From: an uncultured Oscillospiraceae bacterium
GTDB taxonomy: Bacteria > Bacillota > Clostridia > Oscillospirales > Ruminococcaceae
Length of the DNA stretch: 5,967 nucleotides
NCBI GenBank assembly: GCA_910578255.1
Contig: CAJTQM010000034.1
Location: forward strand, 1 to 5,967
Reading direction: 5' to 3'
The position numbers and the translations under genes are program-made. Numbering within the stretch: position 1 is the stretch's first letter; each line of letters starts with the position of its first letter. Shown in pieces: positions 1 to 5,967 of the stretch. The notes beneath the pieces are model-generated. The model was not told where the DNA came from. It saw only the letters and a list, made by a program, of their open reading frames with translations, and did no database searches.

Positions 1-790
1 CTTCCCCGATACCCATGAGCGCATTATTGAGGACGATGTGTTTGAGAAGGTCCAGGTGATCCGCCAGCAGAGGCACCGCATGACCCGCACCGGCAGGAGC
101 AGTATCTTCTCCGGACTGGTCTACTGCGCTGACTGCGGCTCTAAGATGCAGTATGGTTCCTCCAACAACGGCGACTTCGCCCAGGATTTCTTTGACTGTT
201 CCCTGCACAAGAAGCACAGGGAGAAATGCGGTGGCCACTTCATCCGGGTCAAGGTGTTGGAGCAGTTGGTCCTGAAGCATATGCAGATGGTGATGGGGTA
301 TATCCTCCGGCACGAGGACTACTTCCGAACTGTGATGGAACAGCAGATGAAGCTGGAGAGTGCGGAGAAATTGCAGGTCATCCGCAAACAGCTCAGCCGG
401 GACGAGAAGCGCATCACCGAACTGAAACGGCTCTTTATCAAGATTTACGAGGACAACGCCAGCGGGCGCTTGAGTGACGAGCGGTTCGATATGCTGAGCC
501 AGAGCTATGAGGCGGAGCAGAAGCAGCTGGAAGCCGAGGTCATCACCCTGCGGCAGGACATCGAAGTACAGGAACGACAGAACGAGAATATCGAGAAGTT
601 TATCCAGAAAGCGCACAAGTATGTGGGTATCGAAACCCTTGACCCCTATGCCCTGCGGGAACTGGTGCGGGCCATCTATGTGGAGGCCCCGGACAAGTCC
701 AGCGGCAAGCGCCGCCAGAGCATCCACATCAAGTATGACGGCATGGGCTTTATCCCCCTGGATGAGCTGACGAAAGGGGAAACGGCGTGA
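1..790 (+). CDS. Large serine recombinase, C-terminal part (5' end outside window)
   Basis: This is a site-specific DNA recombinase of the TnpX/Tn4451-like large serine family, which excises and inserts mobile elements. The reading frame is open from base 2 to the TGA at 788-790, giving 262 visible residues. The GTG at 38 is internal, because the frame reads on upstream with the family-typical FPDTHERIIEDDVFEKVQ, so the resolvase catalytic domain with its serine lies off the left edge. Visible parts in order are: the end of the recombinase domain; a zinc ribbon with Cys at visible residues 42, 45, 66 and 76 (YCADCGSKM, then FDC and KCGG); a long charged, coiled-coil-like helix at about residues 110-200; and a C-terminal block (YVGIETLDPYALRELVRAIY, then IHIKYDGMGF) that I recognise as the DUF4368 domain found at the end of such recombinases. 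The gene runs convergently toward uvrA. Such genes often sit at the end of their element and point outward, so an attachment site is expected just downstream (inference). The catalytic residues cannot be checked here, so activity is unknown. Confidence 0.93.
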   Translation, partial: FPDTHERIIEDDVFEKVQVIRQQRHRMTRTGRSSIFSGLVYCADCGSKMQYGSSNNGDFAQDFFDCSLHKKHREKCGGHFIRVKVLEQLVLKHMQMVMGYILRHEDYFRTVMEQQMKLESAEKLQVIRKQLSRDEKRITELKRLFIKIYEDNASGRLSDERFDMLSQSYEAEQKQLEAEVITLRQDIEVQERQNENIEKFIQKAHKYVGIETLDPYALRELVRAIYVEAPDKSSGKRRQSIHIKYDGMGFIPLDELTKGETA

Positions 791-804
791 CCGAAGTCAC
801 GCCG
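783..804. terminator. Perfect hairpin at the recombinase stop; likely terminator, best in the minus direction
   Basis: This is a perfect 9-bp stem (783-791 with 796-804, core arm GGCGTGAC) with a 4-base loop. Read on the minus strand the loop is TTCG closed by C-G, the exceptionally stable C(UUCG)G tetraloop, and the stem is followed by GTTTCCCCTTTC (bases 783 down to 772). That is an acceptable though C-interrupted U-tract. Read on the plus strand the loop is CGAA and a C-run follows, so it is a poorer terminator for the recombinase transcript. The recombinase TGA (788-790) lies in the left arm, and the TGA (797-799) of the small minus-strand ORF lies in the right arm. It probably stops transcripts arriving from the uvrA side. 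Confidence 0.65.
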
Positions 805-865
805 CCCCCTGAAAACACAAGGTTTTCAGGCTTTTGCCTAATACTGTTTTACGACCACCGCCCAT
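797..865 (-). CDS. Putative 22-aa small ORF or leader peptide, function unknown
   Basis: An ATG at 865-863 opens 22 codons ending in TGA at 799-797. A Shine-Dalgarno AAAAGGAGG (GGAGG at 879-875) sits 9 bases upstream, which is good spacing. The peptide begins MGGGRKTVLGKS and ends CFQGAA. It is basic, has no membrane segment and matches no family I can name with certainty. Its 3' half contains the 808-830 inverted repeat, and its stop lies in the terminator stem at 783-804. The arrangement of ribosome site, short ORF and hairpins fits either a leader peptide or a very small gene. The only promoter-like element I see is a weak TACTAT (890-885) without a clear -35 box, so it may instead be read from uvrA transcripts. 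A chance ORF is quite possible at this length. Confidence 0.4.
   Translation of the reverse strand: MGGGRKTVLGKSLKTLCFQGAA
808..830. terminator. Second perfect hairpin after the recombinase; possible terminator or attenuator
   Basis: This is an inverted repeat with a 9-bp perfect stem (CCTGAAAAC at 808-816 and GTTTTCAGG at 822-830) and a 5-base loop. On the plus strand it lies 17 bases after the recombinase stop and is followed by CTTTTG and later TGTTTTA, making it a weak intrinsic terminator for the recombinase. On the minus strand no U-run follows, and the repeat falls inside the 22-codon ORF, where it could act as an RNA structure next to the UUCG hairpin. Confidence 0.5.
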
Positions 866-947
866 TCGAGAGCGCCTCCTTTTTATAGTATTGGGGAATG
901 TTAGAAAAACACAGGTACGGTTAAAAACAGCAGAATTCGGGAAAAAA

Positions 948-3770
948 TCATTTCAACAATCCCTTTAAATATTGACCTGTATAAGACTTTTCGCATTTTA
1001 CCAACTCTTCCGGCGTACCGCAGAAGACAACCTGTCCGCCCTGGTCGCCGCCTTCTGGCCCCAGATCGACCAGATAGTCGGCGGTTTTAATCACGTCCAG
1101 ATTATGCTCGATGAAGATGACGGTATTTCCGGCGTCCACCAAGGTCTGCAAAACCTCGATCAGCTTATGGACGTCCGCCGTATGCAAGCCGGTGGTGGGC
1201 TCGTCCAGAATATAGATGGTTTTTCCCGTGGGTTTACGGCAAAGTTCCGCCGCCAGCTTAACCCGCTGGGCTTCGCCGCCGGATAGGGTCGTGGCGGGCT
1301 GTCCGATTTTAATATAGCCCAAGCCAACGTCAAATAAGGTCTGCAGCTTTCGTTTGATTTTCGGAAGACTGTCAAAAAAGGCCAACCCTTCCTCCACCGT
1401 CATTTCCAACACATCGTAGATATTTTTATCCTTATATTTTACCTCCAGCGTTTCCCGGTTGTAGCGCTTGCCCTTACATACTTCGCAGGGGACGAAAATA
1501 TCCGGCAGAAAATGCATTTCGATTTTAATAATCCCGTCGCCCTCGCAGGCCTCGCAGCGCCCGCCCTTCACGTTGAAAGAGAAGCGGCTGGAGGTGTATC
1601 CGCGCATTTTGGCCTGGTTGGTGGACGCAAAAAGGTTTCGAATATCCGTGAAAACGCCGGTATAGGTGGCGGGGTTGGAACGGGGCGTGCGCCCGATGGG
1701 GGATTGATCAATCTCAATGACCTTGTCTAGCTGGTCGATGCCCAAAATGTCCTGATGCTTTCCGGGTCGGACGCGCGCACCGTTTAAGTCGCCTGCTAAA
1801 CGCTTATACAAAATTTCGTTGATCAAAGAGGATTTTCCGGAGCCGGAAACACCGGTGACGCCGGTAAAGGTCCCCAGCGGAATTTTTACTGAGATATTTT
1901 TTAAATTATTTTCTGCCGCCCCCACAATTTCAATGAACTTTCCGTTTCCCTTCCGGCGGACGGACGGGACTTCCACCTTTTTCTTTCCGGACAGGTACTG
2001 GCCGGTAATAGAGTTTTCGCAGGCGAGAATCTCGTCTAAAGTGCCGGCGCAGACGACCTCGCCGCCGTGAACGCCGGCGCCGGGGCCGATGTCCACAATA
2101 TAGTCGGAGGCACGCATGGTGTCCTCATCATGCTCGACGACAATCAGAGTATTTCCGATATCCCGCAGACGCTTTAGGGTAGAGATGAGTTTATGATTGT
2201 CCCTTTGGTGCAGCCCGATGCTGGGCTCGTCTAGAATGTAGAGAACTCCCATCAAAGAAGAGCCGATCTGAGTGGCCAGCCGGATGCGCTGGCTTTCGCC
2301 GCCGGATAATGTGCTGGCCGACCGTGCCAGGGTGAGATACTCTAAACCGACGCTTTGCAAAAAGCCAAGACGCGCACGGATTTCCTTGAGAATCTGCGCC
2401 GAGATCATTTTTTGCCGGTCGGTTAATTGGAGAGAATCTAAAAAGTCTAAAGCCTGCACAACCGACATCCGGCAAAAATCCGAGATGTTTTTATCTCCGA
2501 CGGTGACGGCCAGATACTCCGGCTTCAGCCGGTGGCCATGACAGTCGGGGCACTGCTCGGAACTCATTAAAGTGGCGATGTCATTGCGGATCCAGTTGCT
2601 GTTCGTCGTGCGGAACCGTCGTTCCAAATTGTTGATGATTCCCTCAAAGTCGGTGGTAAAGCTGCTGCCGCGAACGCCTGATTCCCGCTGTACGGTGATT
2701 TTTTCCCCATGGTTGCCATAGAGGATAATGTCCTGCACATCTTTTGAAAGCTGATCAAACGGCGTATCCAAGCTGAAATGATAATGCTTGGACAGCGCCT
2801 CAAAATAGCTTTGCACCAGGCCGCCCTCGGCAAAGTACCAGCCGCTGGCACGGATGGCACCGCTCCGGATGCTGCGGCTTCGGTCCGGGATGACCAGCGC
2901 CGGATCCACCTTCATAAAGGTGCCGAGACCGGTGCATTTTTCACAGGCGCCGGCGGGGTTGTTAAAAGAAAACATCCGGGGAGAGAGGTCTTCAATACTG
3001 ATTCCATGGTCCGGACAGGCATAATTTTGTGAAAATAGCAGTTCCTCCCCGCCAATGACGTCGATTAAAACCAGACCGCCGGTTAAAGCCATAGAAGCTT
3101 CCAGCGAATCAGACAGGCGGGAACGAACATCGGCCTTTAAAATCAGCCGGTCGACCACAATTTCTATAGAGTGCTTTTTGTTTTTCTCCAGCTTGATTTC
3201 TTCGGAAAGGTCATACAGAATGCCGTCGGCCCGCACGCGGACAAAACCAGACCGCTTGGCGTTTTCAAATTCCTTTTTGTGTTCCCCTTTTCTTCCGCGG
3301 ACCACCGGCGCCAAAACCTGGATGCGGGTGGATTCGGGAAGCGCCATAATCTGATCCACCATCTGGTCTACCGTCTGCTGTTCGATTACCCGCCCGCAGA
3401 TCGGGCAATGGGGGACGCCGATTCGCGCGTAAAGCAGGCGAAGATAGTCATAGATCTCGGTAACTGTTCCCACGGTGGAACGGGGATTTTTTGAGGTGGT
3501 TTTCTGGTCGATGGAAATGGCAGGGGAGAGGCCCTCGATGCTGTCGACATCCGGCTTTTCCATCTGCCCTAAAAACATGCGCGCGTAAGAGGAGAGACTT
3601 TCGACATACCGGCGCTGCCCGTCCGCGTAGATAGTATCAAAGGCAAGAGAAGATTTTCCGGAACCGGAAAGTCCGGTAAAAACAATAAATTTATCCCTCG
3701 GAAGTTCTAAATCAATATTTTTCAAATTGTGTTCTCTTGCACCTTTAATCACAATTTTGTCCAAAGCCAT
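948..3770 (-). CDS. uvrA: UvrA, excinuclease ABC subunit A (damage-recognition ATPase)
   Basis: UvrA is the dimeric ABC-type ATPase that locates bulky DNA lesions and loads UvrB in nucleotide excision repair. It is full length at 940 residues. The first nucleotide-binding domain has Walker A GLSGSGKS at 33-40, signature LSGGESQRIRLA at 488-499, Walker B ILDEP at 512-516 and the switch EH at 546-547. The second has Walker A GVSGSGKS at 640-647, signature LSGGEAQRVKLA at 829-840, Walker B ILDEP at 854-858 and EH at 888-889. Zinc modules are CPIC (122-125) with CPDC (407-410), CPDH (252-255) with CEKC (276-279), and CEAC-x19-CEVC (739-765). One ligand, H255, is His where Cys is usual. The ATG at 3770-3768 is preceded by GGAGGAG (3783-3777) at 6-base spacing, and MALDKIVIKGAREHNLKNI is the expected N-terminus. 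The gene follows uvrB after 17 bases and has no promoter of its own, so it is co-transcribed. I see no obvious terminator in the 80 bases right after its stop. Confidence 0.99.
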   Translation of the reverse strand: MALDKIVIKGAREHNLKNIDLELPRDKFIVFTGLSGSGKSSLAFDTIYADGQRRYVESLSSYARMFLGQMEKPDVDSIEGLSPAISIDQKTTSKNPRSTVGTVTEIYDYLRLLYARIGVPHCPICGRVIEQQTVDQMVDQIMALPESTRIQVLAPVVRGRKGEHKKEFENAKRSGFVRVRADGILYDLSEEIKLEKNKKHSIEIVVDRLILKADVRSRLSDSLEASMALTGGLVLIDVIGGEELLFSQNYACPDHGISIEDLSPRMFSFNNPAGACEKCTGLGTFMKVDPALVIPDRSRSIRSGAIRASGWYFAEGGLVQSYFEALSKHYHFSLDTPFDQLSKDVQDIILYGNHGEKITVQRESGVRGSSFTTDFEGIINNLERRFRTTNSNWIRNDIATLMSSEQCPDCHGHRLKPEYLAVTVGDKNISDFCRMSVVQALDFLDSLQLTDRQKMISAQILKEIRARLGFLQSVGLEYLTLARSASTLSGGESQRIRLATQIGSSLMGVLYILDEPSIGLHQRDNHKLISTLKRLRDIGNTLIVVEHDEDTMRASDYIVDIGPGAGVHGGEVVCAGTLDEILACENSITGQYLSGKKKVEVPSVRRKGNGKFIEIVGAAENNLKNISVKIPLGTFTGVTGVSGSGKSSLINEILYKRLAGDLNGARVRPGKHQDILGIDQLDKVIEIDQSPIGRTPRSNPATYTGVFTDIRNLFASTNQAKMRGYTSSRFSFNVKGGRCEACEGDGIIKIEMHFLPDIFVPCEVCKGKRYNRETLEVKYKDKNIYDVLEMTVEEGLAFFDSLPKIKRKLQTLFDVGLGYIKIGQPATTLSGGEAQRVKLAAELCRKPTGKTIYILDEPTTGLHTADVHKLIEVLQTLVDAGNTVIFIEHNLDVIKTADYLVDLGPEGGDQGGQVVFCGTPEELVKCEKSYTGQYLKGLLK

Positions 3771-3776
3771 TGCGAT

Positions 3777-3783
3777 CTCCTCC
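3777..3783 (-). promoter_or_regulatory. uvrA ribosome binding site in the uvrB-uvrA gap
   Basis: GGAGGAG lies 6 bases before the uvrA ATG, inside the 17-base gap (3771-3787) after the uvrB TAA. There is no room for a separate promoter or terminator, which supports a uvrB-uvrA bicistronic message. Confidence 0.85.
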
Positions 3784-3787
3784 GTTT

Positions 3788-5749
3788 TTATTTTTCATTT
3801 TGCAGTTTTTTGATCTTATCCCGCAGATAGGCTGCGTGTTCGAATTCCAACAGCTTGGCGGCATTTTTCATCTCCGCCGTCCATTTGGCGATCTGCATCT
3901 TCTTCTCGGCGGGGCTTAAACGCCTGCCGGATTTCTTTTTGTCGTGATCCTTGGCGGAAATCTCCAGAATATCCCGGACACTTTTGTGGATGGTTTGCGG
4001 GACAATGTGATGCTCGGTGTTGTACGCCGTTTGAATGGACCGCCGCCGCTCTGTCTCGCGGATGGCCCGCTCCATGGAGTTGGTTACCGTATCCGCATAC
4101 ATAATGACCTTGCCGCCGGCGTTTCGCGCCGCCCGCCCGATGGTCTGGACTAAAGACGTTTCGGACCGCAGGAAGCCTTCCTTGTCGGCGTCCAGGATAG
4201 CGACAAGCGAGACCTCTGGGATATCTAGTCCTTCCCGCAGAAGGTTGATGCCCACCAATACGTCGAATTCCCCTAAGCGAAGATCGCGAATGATTTCCAT
4301 TCTCTCCATAGTGTCTACGTCATAATGCATGTAGCGGACCTTGATTCCCATATTTTCAAAATAGGCGGTCAGATCCTCCGCCATTTTTTTGGTGAGCGTG
4401 GTGATCAATACCCGCTCTTTTCGTTCCACACGCAGATGGATTTCGGACAAAAGGTCGTCGATCTGCCCCTCAACCGGCCGGACGGAAATTTCCGGATCGA
4501 CCAGTCCGGTCGGTCGGATGACCTGTTCGACCTGCTGAGTACTGTGCTCTTTTTCAAAAGGGCCCGGCGTTGCACTGACGTAAATGGCCTGATGGACCTT
4601 GCTATAAAATTCATCGAAGGTCAAAGGGCGGTTATCAATCGCGGAGGGGAGGCGGAAGCCAAAATCAATCAAGCTTTTTTTCCGAGCAGCGTCGCCGGCA
4701 TTCATTCCGCGGACCTGTGGCAGCGTGACATGGGATTCGTCCACGAACAAAAGAAAATCCTCGGGGAAATAGTCCATCAGCGTATAAGGGCTGGAGCCGG
4801 GGACCCGCCCAGAAATAACGCGGGAATAGTTTTCGATTCCTTTGCAAAAGCCGATTTCCTGCATCATCTCCATGTCGTAGCGGGTCCGTTCCGCAATCCG
4901 CTGTGCCTCGATCAGCTTTCCCTGGGACTGAAAGTACTTGACCCGCTCGTTGCACTCCTCCTCGATTTGGATGAGGGCGGATTTCATTTTTTCCGGCGGC
5001 GCGATGTAGTGGGATGCCGGATAAATCGCCACATGAGAGACGACATTCTTTAATTCGCCCGTAACCGTGTTGATCTCGCTGATACGGTCGATTTCATCGC
5101 CGAAAAACTCTACCCGTATAGCGGTATCGCTCCAATAAGAGGGGAAGATTTCCACAACGTCCCCACGAACACGGAATTTGTTGCGGACAAAGTTGATGTC
5201 GTTTCGTTCGTATTGCAGCTGGACCAGCTTGCCCAGCAACTCGTCCCGGTCCTTTTTCATCCCTTGGCGCAGCGAAATGACCATATTTCGATAGTCGATA
5301 GGGTCACCTAAGCTGTAAATGCAGGAAACACTGGATACAATGATGACATCGTTTCGCTCCGACAAGGCAGAGGTGGCCGAGTGACGGAGTTTTTCAATCT
5401 CTTCGTTAATGGCGCTGTCTTTTTCGATATAGGTATCGGTACTGGCGATATACGCCTCCGGCTGATAATAGTCGTAGTACGAGACAAAGTATTCCACCGC
5501 GTTATGGGGGAAAAACTCCTTGAATTCCGAGCAAAGCTGCGCTGCCAGCGTTTTATTATGCGCCAAAATCAGGGTGGGTTTGTTGATTTGTGCGATGACA
5601 TTCGCCATTGTAAAGGTTTTTCCCGATCCGGTTACGCCCAATAGCGTCTGCTCGTGCATGCCAGCCTTTAAACCTTCGACCAACTGGCTGATTGCGGCGG
5701 GCTGATCGCCTGTTGGCTGATATTCCGATACCAACTGAAATTTATCCAT
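3788..5749 (-). CDS. uvrB: UvrB, excinuclease ABC subunit B (helicase-fold damage verifier)
   Basis: UvrB is the superfamily 2 helicase-like ATPase that UvrA loads onto damaged DNA. It verifies the lesion and recruits UvrC, which makes both cuts. From the chosen start it has 653 residues, the usual length. Motifs are Walker A GVTGSGKT (38-45), motif Ia TLILAHNKTLAAQL (59-72), the beta-hairpin YFVSYYDYYQPEAYI (87-101) that threads between the strands, DESH (337-340), SATPG (392-396), the GINLLREGLDIPEVSLVAIL block (500-519), and QTIGRAAR (535-542). A C-terminal UVR domain at about 612-647 (MKNAAKLLEFEHAAYLRDKI) contacts UvrC and UvrA. The start at 5749-5747 gives the family N-terminus MDKFQLVSEYQPTGDQPAAI and has GGAGG 8 bases upstream. 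A longer in-frame ATG at 5791-5789 abuts the -10 box, upstream of the expected transcript start, so it cannot be used from this promoter. uvrB is first in the operon with uvrA and probably LexA-controlled. No broken motif was seen. Confidence 0.99.
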   Translation of the reverse strand: MDKFQLVSEYQPTGDQPAAISQLVEGLKAGMHEQTLLGVTGSGKTFTMANVIAQINKPTLILAHNKTLAAQLCSEFKEFFPHNAVEYFVSYYDYYQPEAYIASTDTYIEKDSAINEEIEKLRHSATSALSERNDVIIVSSVSCIYSLGDPIDYRNMVISLRQGMKKDRDELLGKLVQLQYERNDINFVRNKFRVRGDVVEIFPSYWSDTAIRVEFFGDEIDRISEINTVTGELKNVVSHVAIYPASHYIAPPEKMKSALIQIEEECNERVKYFQSQGKLIEAQRIAERTRYDMEMMQEIGFCKGIENYSRVISGRVPGSSPYTLMDYFPEDFLLFVDESHVTLPQVRGMNAGDAARKKSLIDFGFRLPSAIDNRPLTFDEFYSKVHQAIYVSATPGPFEKEHSTQQVEQVIRPTGLVDPEISVRPVEGQIDDLLSEIHLRVERKERVLITTLTKKMAEDLTAYFENMGIKVRYMHYDVDTMERMEIIRDLRLGEFDVLVGINLLREGLDIPEVSLVAILDADKEGFLRSETSLVQTIGRAARNAGGKVIMYADTVTNSMERAIRETERRRSIQTAYNTEHHIVPQTIHKSVRDILEISAKDHDKKKSGRRLSPAEKKMQIAKWTAEMKNAAKLLEFEHAAYLRDKIKKLQNEK

Positions 5750-5757
5750 CCGGAAAA

Positions 5758-5762
5758 CCTCC
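5758..5762 (-). promoter_or_regulatory. uvrB ribosome binding site (decides the start)
   Basis: On the minus strand TGGAGG is followed by 8 bases (TTTTCCGG) and then the ATG at 5749. No comparable site can serve the upstream ATG at 5791, because that codon lies next to the -10 box. Confidence 0.85.
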
Positions 5763-5773
5763 ATCTGCGATAT

Positions 5774-5785
5774 GAACGAATGTTC
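5774..5785. promoter_or_regulatory. LexA (DinR) SOS box of the uvrBA operon
   Basis: The plus strand reads GAACGAATGTTC, a perfect GAAC-N4-GTTC palindrome. The inner bases GAAT also fit the RNRY pattern of the Bacillus-type consensus CGAACRNRYGTTYC; only the two outermost bases differ. It lies 6 bases downstream of the -10 box, covering the expected transcription start, where bound repressor would block initiation. uvrB-uvrA is a classic SOS target in Firmicutes. Repression by LexA is inferred from the site; lexA itself is not in the window. Confidence 0.85.
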
Positions 5786-5791
5786 TACCAT

Positions 5792-5820
5792 ATTATACTT
5801 GGTTCTTTTTTATATGTCAA
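5792..5820 (-). promoter_or_regulatory. Consensus sigma-A promoter of uvrB-uvrA
   Basis: On the minus strand TTGACA (5820-5815) and TATAAT (5797-5792) are both exact consensus, with a 17-base A-rich spacer. Transcription should start near 5785, giving a leader of about 35 bases before the uvrB ATG at 5749. A perfect promoter paired with an operator is what one expects where a tight repressor keeps a strong promoter shut until induction. Confidence 0.93.
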
Positions 5821-5826
5821 TTGTTC

Positions 5827-5847
5827 GCCGGCAATATTTTTGCCGGC
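5827..5847. repeat. GC-rich inverted repeat just upstream of the uvrB -35 box
   Basis: This is an 8-bp perfect stem (GCCGGCAA at 5827-5834, TTGCCGGC at 5840-5847) with a 5-base A/T loop. It ends 6 bases upstream of the -35 hexamer. Neither strand carries a U-run after it, so it is not a standard intrinsic terminator. It could still be part of a terminator for the upstream gene or a protein-binding palindrome. Confidence 0.5.
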
Positions 5848-5849
5848 AC

Positions 5850-5882
5850 AAAAGAGGGATCAGGCCCAAAAGACATTCCCTC
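5850..5882 (-). terminator. Possible weak terminator of the gene upstream of uvrB
   Basis: In the minus direction GAGGGA (5882-5877) pairs with TCCCTC (5859-5854) across a 17-base loop and is followed by TTTTG. It lies 21 bases past the TAA at 5904. The stem is short and the loop large, so termination would be weak unless the next hairpin (5827-5847) contributes. Confidence 0.35.
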
Positions 5883-5903
5883 GCCGCGGTCCGATTTCTG
5901 CCC

Positions 5904-5967
5904 TTATTTTTTTACCTGCCCGGCTTTCCAGGAAACATATTCGTCAAAGGTCATAGCCCGATCGATC
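5904..5967 (-). CDS. C-terminal end of an unidentified gene upstream of uvrB (partial)
   Basis: On the minus strand one frame is open from the window edge to TAA at 5906-5904, giving 20 residues that contain MTFDEYVSWKAGQVKK. The other two minus-strand frames stop within the first 17 bases. The basic end, TAA stop and possible terminator beyond suggest a real gene end, transcribed in the same direction as uvrB. It is too short to assign a family. A chance open frame of 20 codons cannot be excluded. Confidence 0.45.
   Translation of the reverse strand, partial: IDRAMTFDEYVSWKAGQVKK

Noticed and set aside
226..770. Two alternative plus-strand frames inside the recombinase gene
   Set aside because: Their translations are low-complexity Arg/Ser/Pro-rich, as expected of shifted frames of a GC-rich gene. 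The main frame carries the zinc ribbon and DUF4368 block.
885..947. A uvrA intrinsic terminator directly after its stop
   Set aside because: I found no stem with a U-run here. The T-rich stretches on the minus strand are not preceded by a hairpin, so the nearest credible terminator is the UUCG hairpin at 783-804.
2191..2860. Open frames of 94-97 codons on the minus strand within uvrA
   Set aside because: These are out-of-frame shadows of uvrA, whose own frame holds all the conserved motifs.
4325..5053. A 242-codon open frame on the plus strand inside uvrB
   Set aside because: It lies wholly antisense to the well-supported uvrB, has no family resemblance or ribosome site that I can see, and is explained as a shadow frame of a conserved gene.
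5812..5827. Second LexA half-site (CGAAC at 5826-5822, minus strand) next to the -35 box
   Set aside because: Only one half matches GAAC-N4-GTTC; the other half reads GACA, part of the -35 hexamer. This is not enough to call an operator.
1..5967. CRISPR array, tRNA or rRNA genes
   Set aside because: No spaced direct repeats and no tRNA- or rRNA-like sequence were seen. The gaps between genes are all under 160 bases and are accounted for.

Overview
The window looks like a chromosomal segment of a low-to-mid GC Gram-positive anaerobe, most likely a member of the Clostridia (Lachnospiraceae or Oscillospirales type). The reasons are the uvrB-uvrA gene order, strong GGAGG-type ribosome binding sites, a near-ideal sigma-A promoter, a Bacillus/Clostridium-type LexA (DinR) box, and a Tn4451/TnpX-like large serine recombinase next door. 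The genus cannot be fixed from this sequence alone.

Layout: bases 1-790 (+) hold the C-terminal part of a large serine recombinase whose catalytic domain lies outside the window, so this is probably the right-hand edge of an integrated mobile element. Bases 791-947 are a dense little intergenic region. It contains two perfect hairpins, one of which is a C(UUCG)G-capped terminator in the minus direction, and a 22-codon minus-strand ORF with a good Shine-Dalgarno whose stop codon lies in the terminator stem. Bases 948-3770 (-) are uvrA and 3788-5749 (-) are uvrB, only 17 bases apart and evidently one transcript. Bases 5750-5903 hold the uvrB promoter (TTGACA-17-TATAAT), a GAAC-N4-GTTC LexA operator over the expected transcription start, and two further inverted repeats. 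Bases 5904-5967 (-) are probably the last 20 codons of an upstream gene that I could not identify.

UvrB and UvrA act together in nucleotide excision repair: UvrA2 with UvrB scans and verifies damaged DNA, and UvrB is then handed to UvrC for incision. The LexA box predicts induction of both genes by DNA damage. The recombinase is convergent with uvrBA and is not functionally linked to it; the repair operon appears simply to be the neighbour of the insertion. Most of the window is ordinary core genome. The part worth a second look is the element/chromosome junction at about 780-947.
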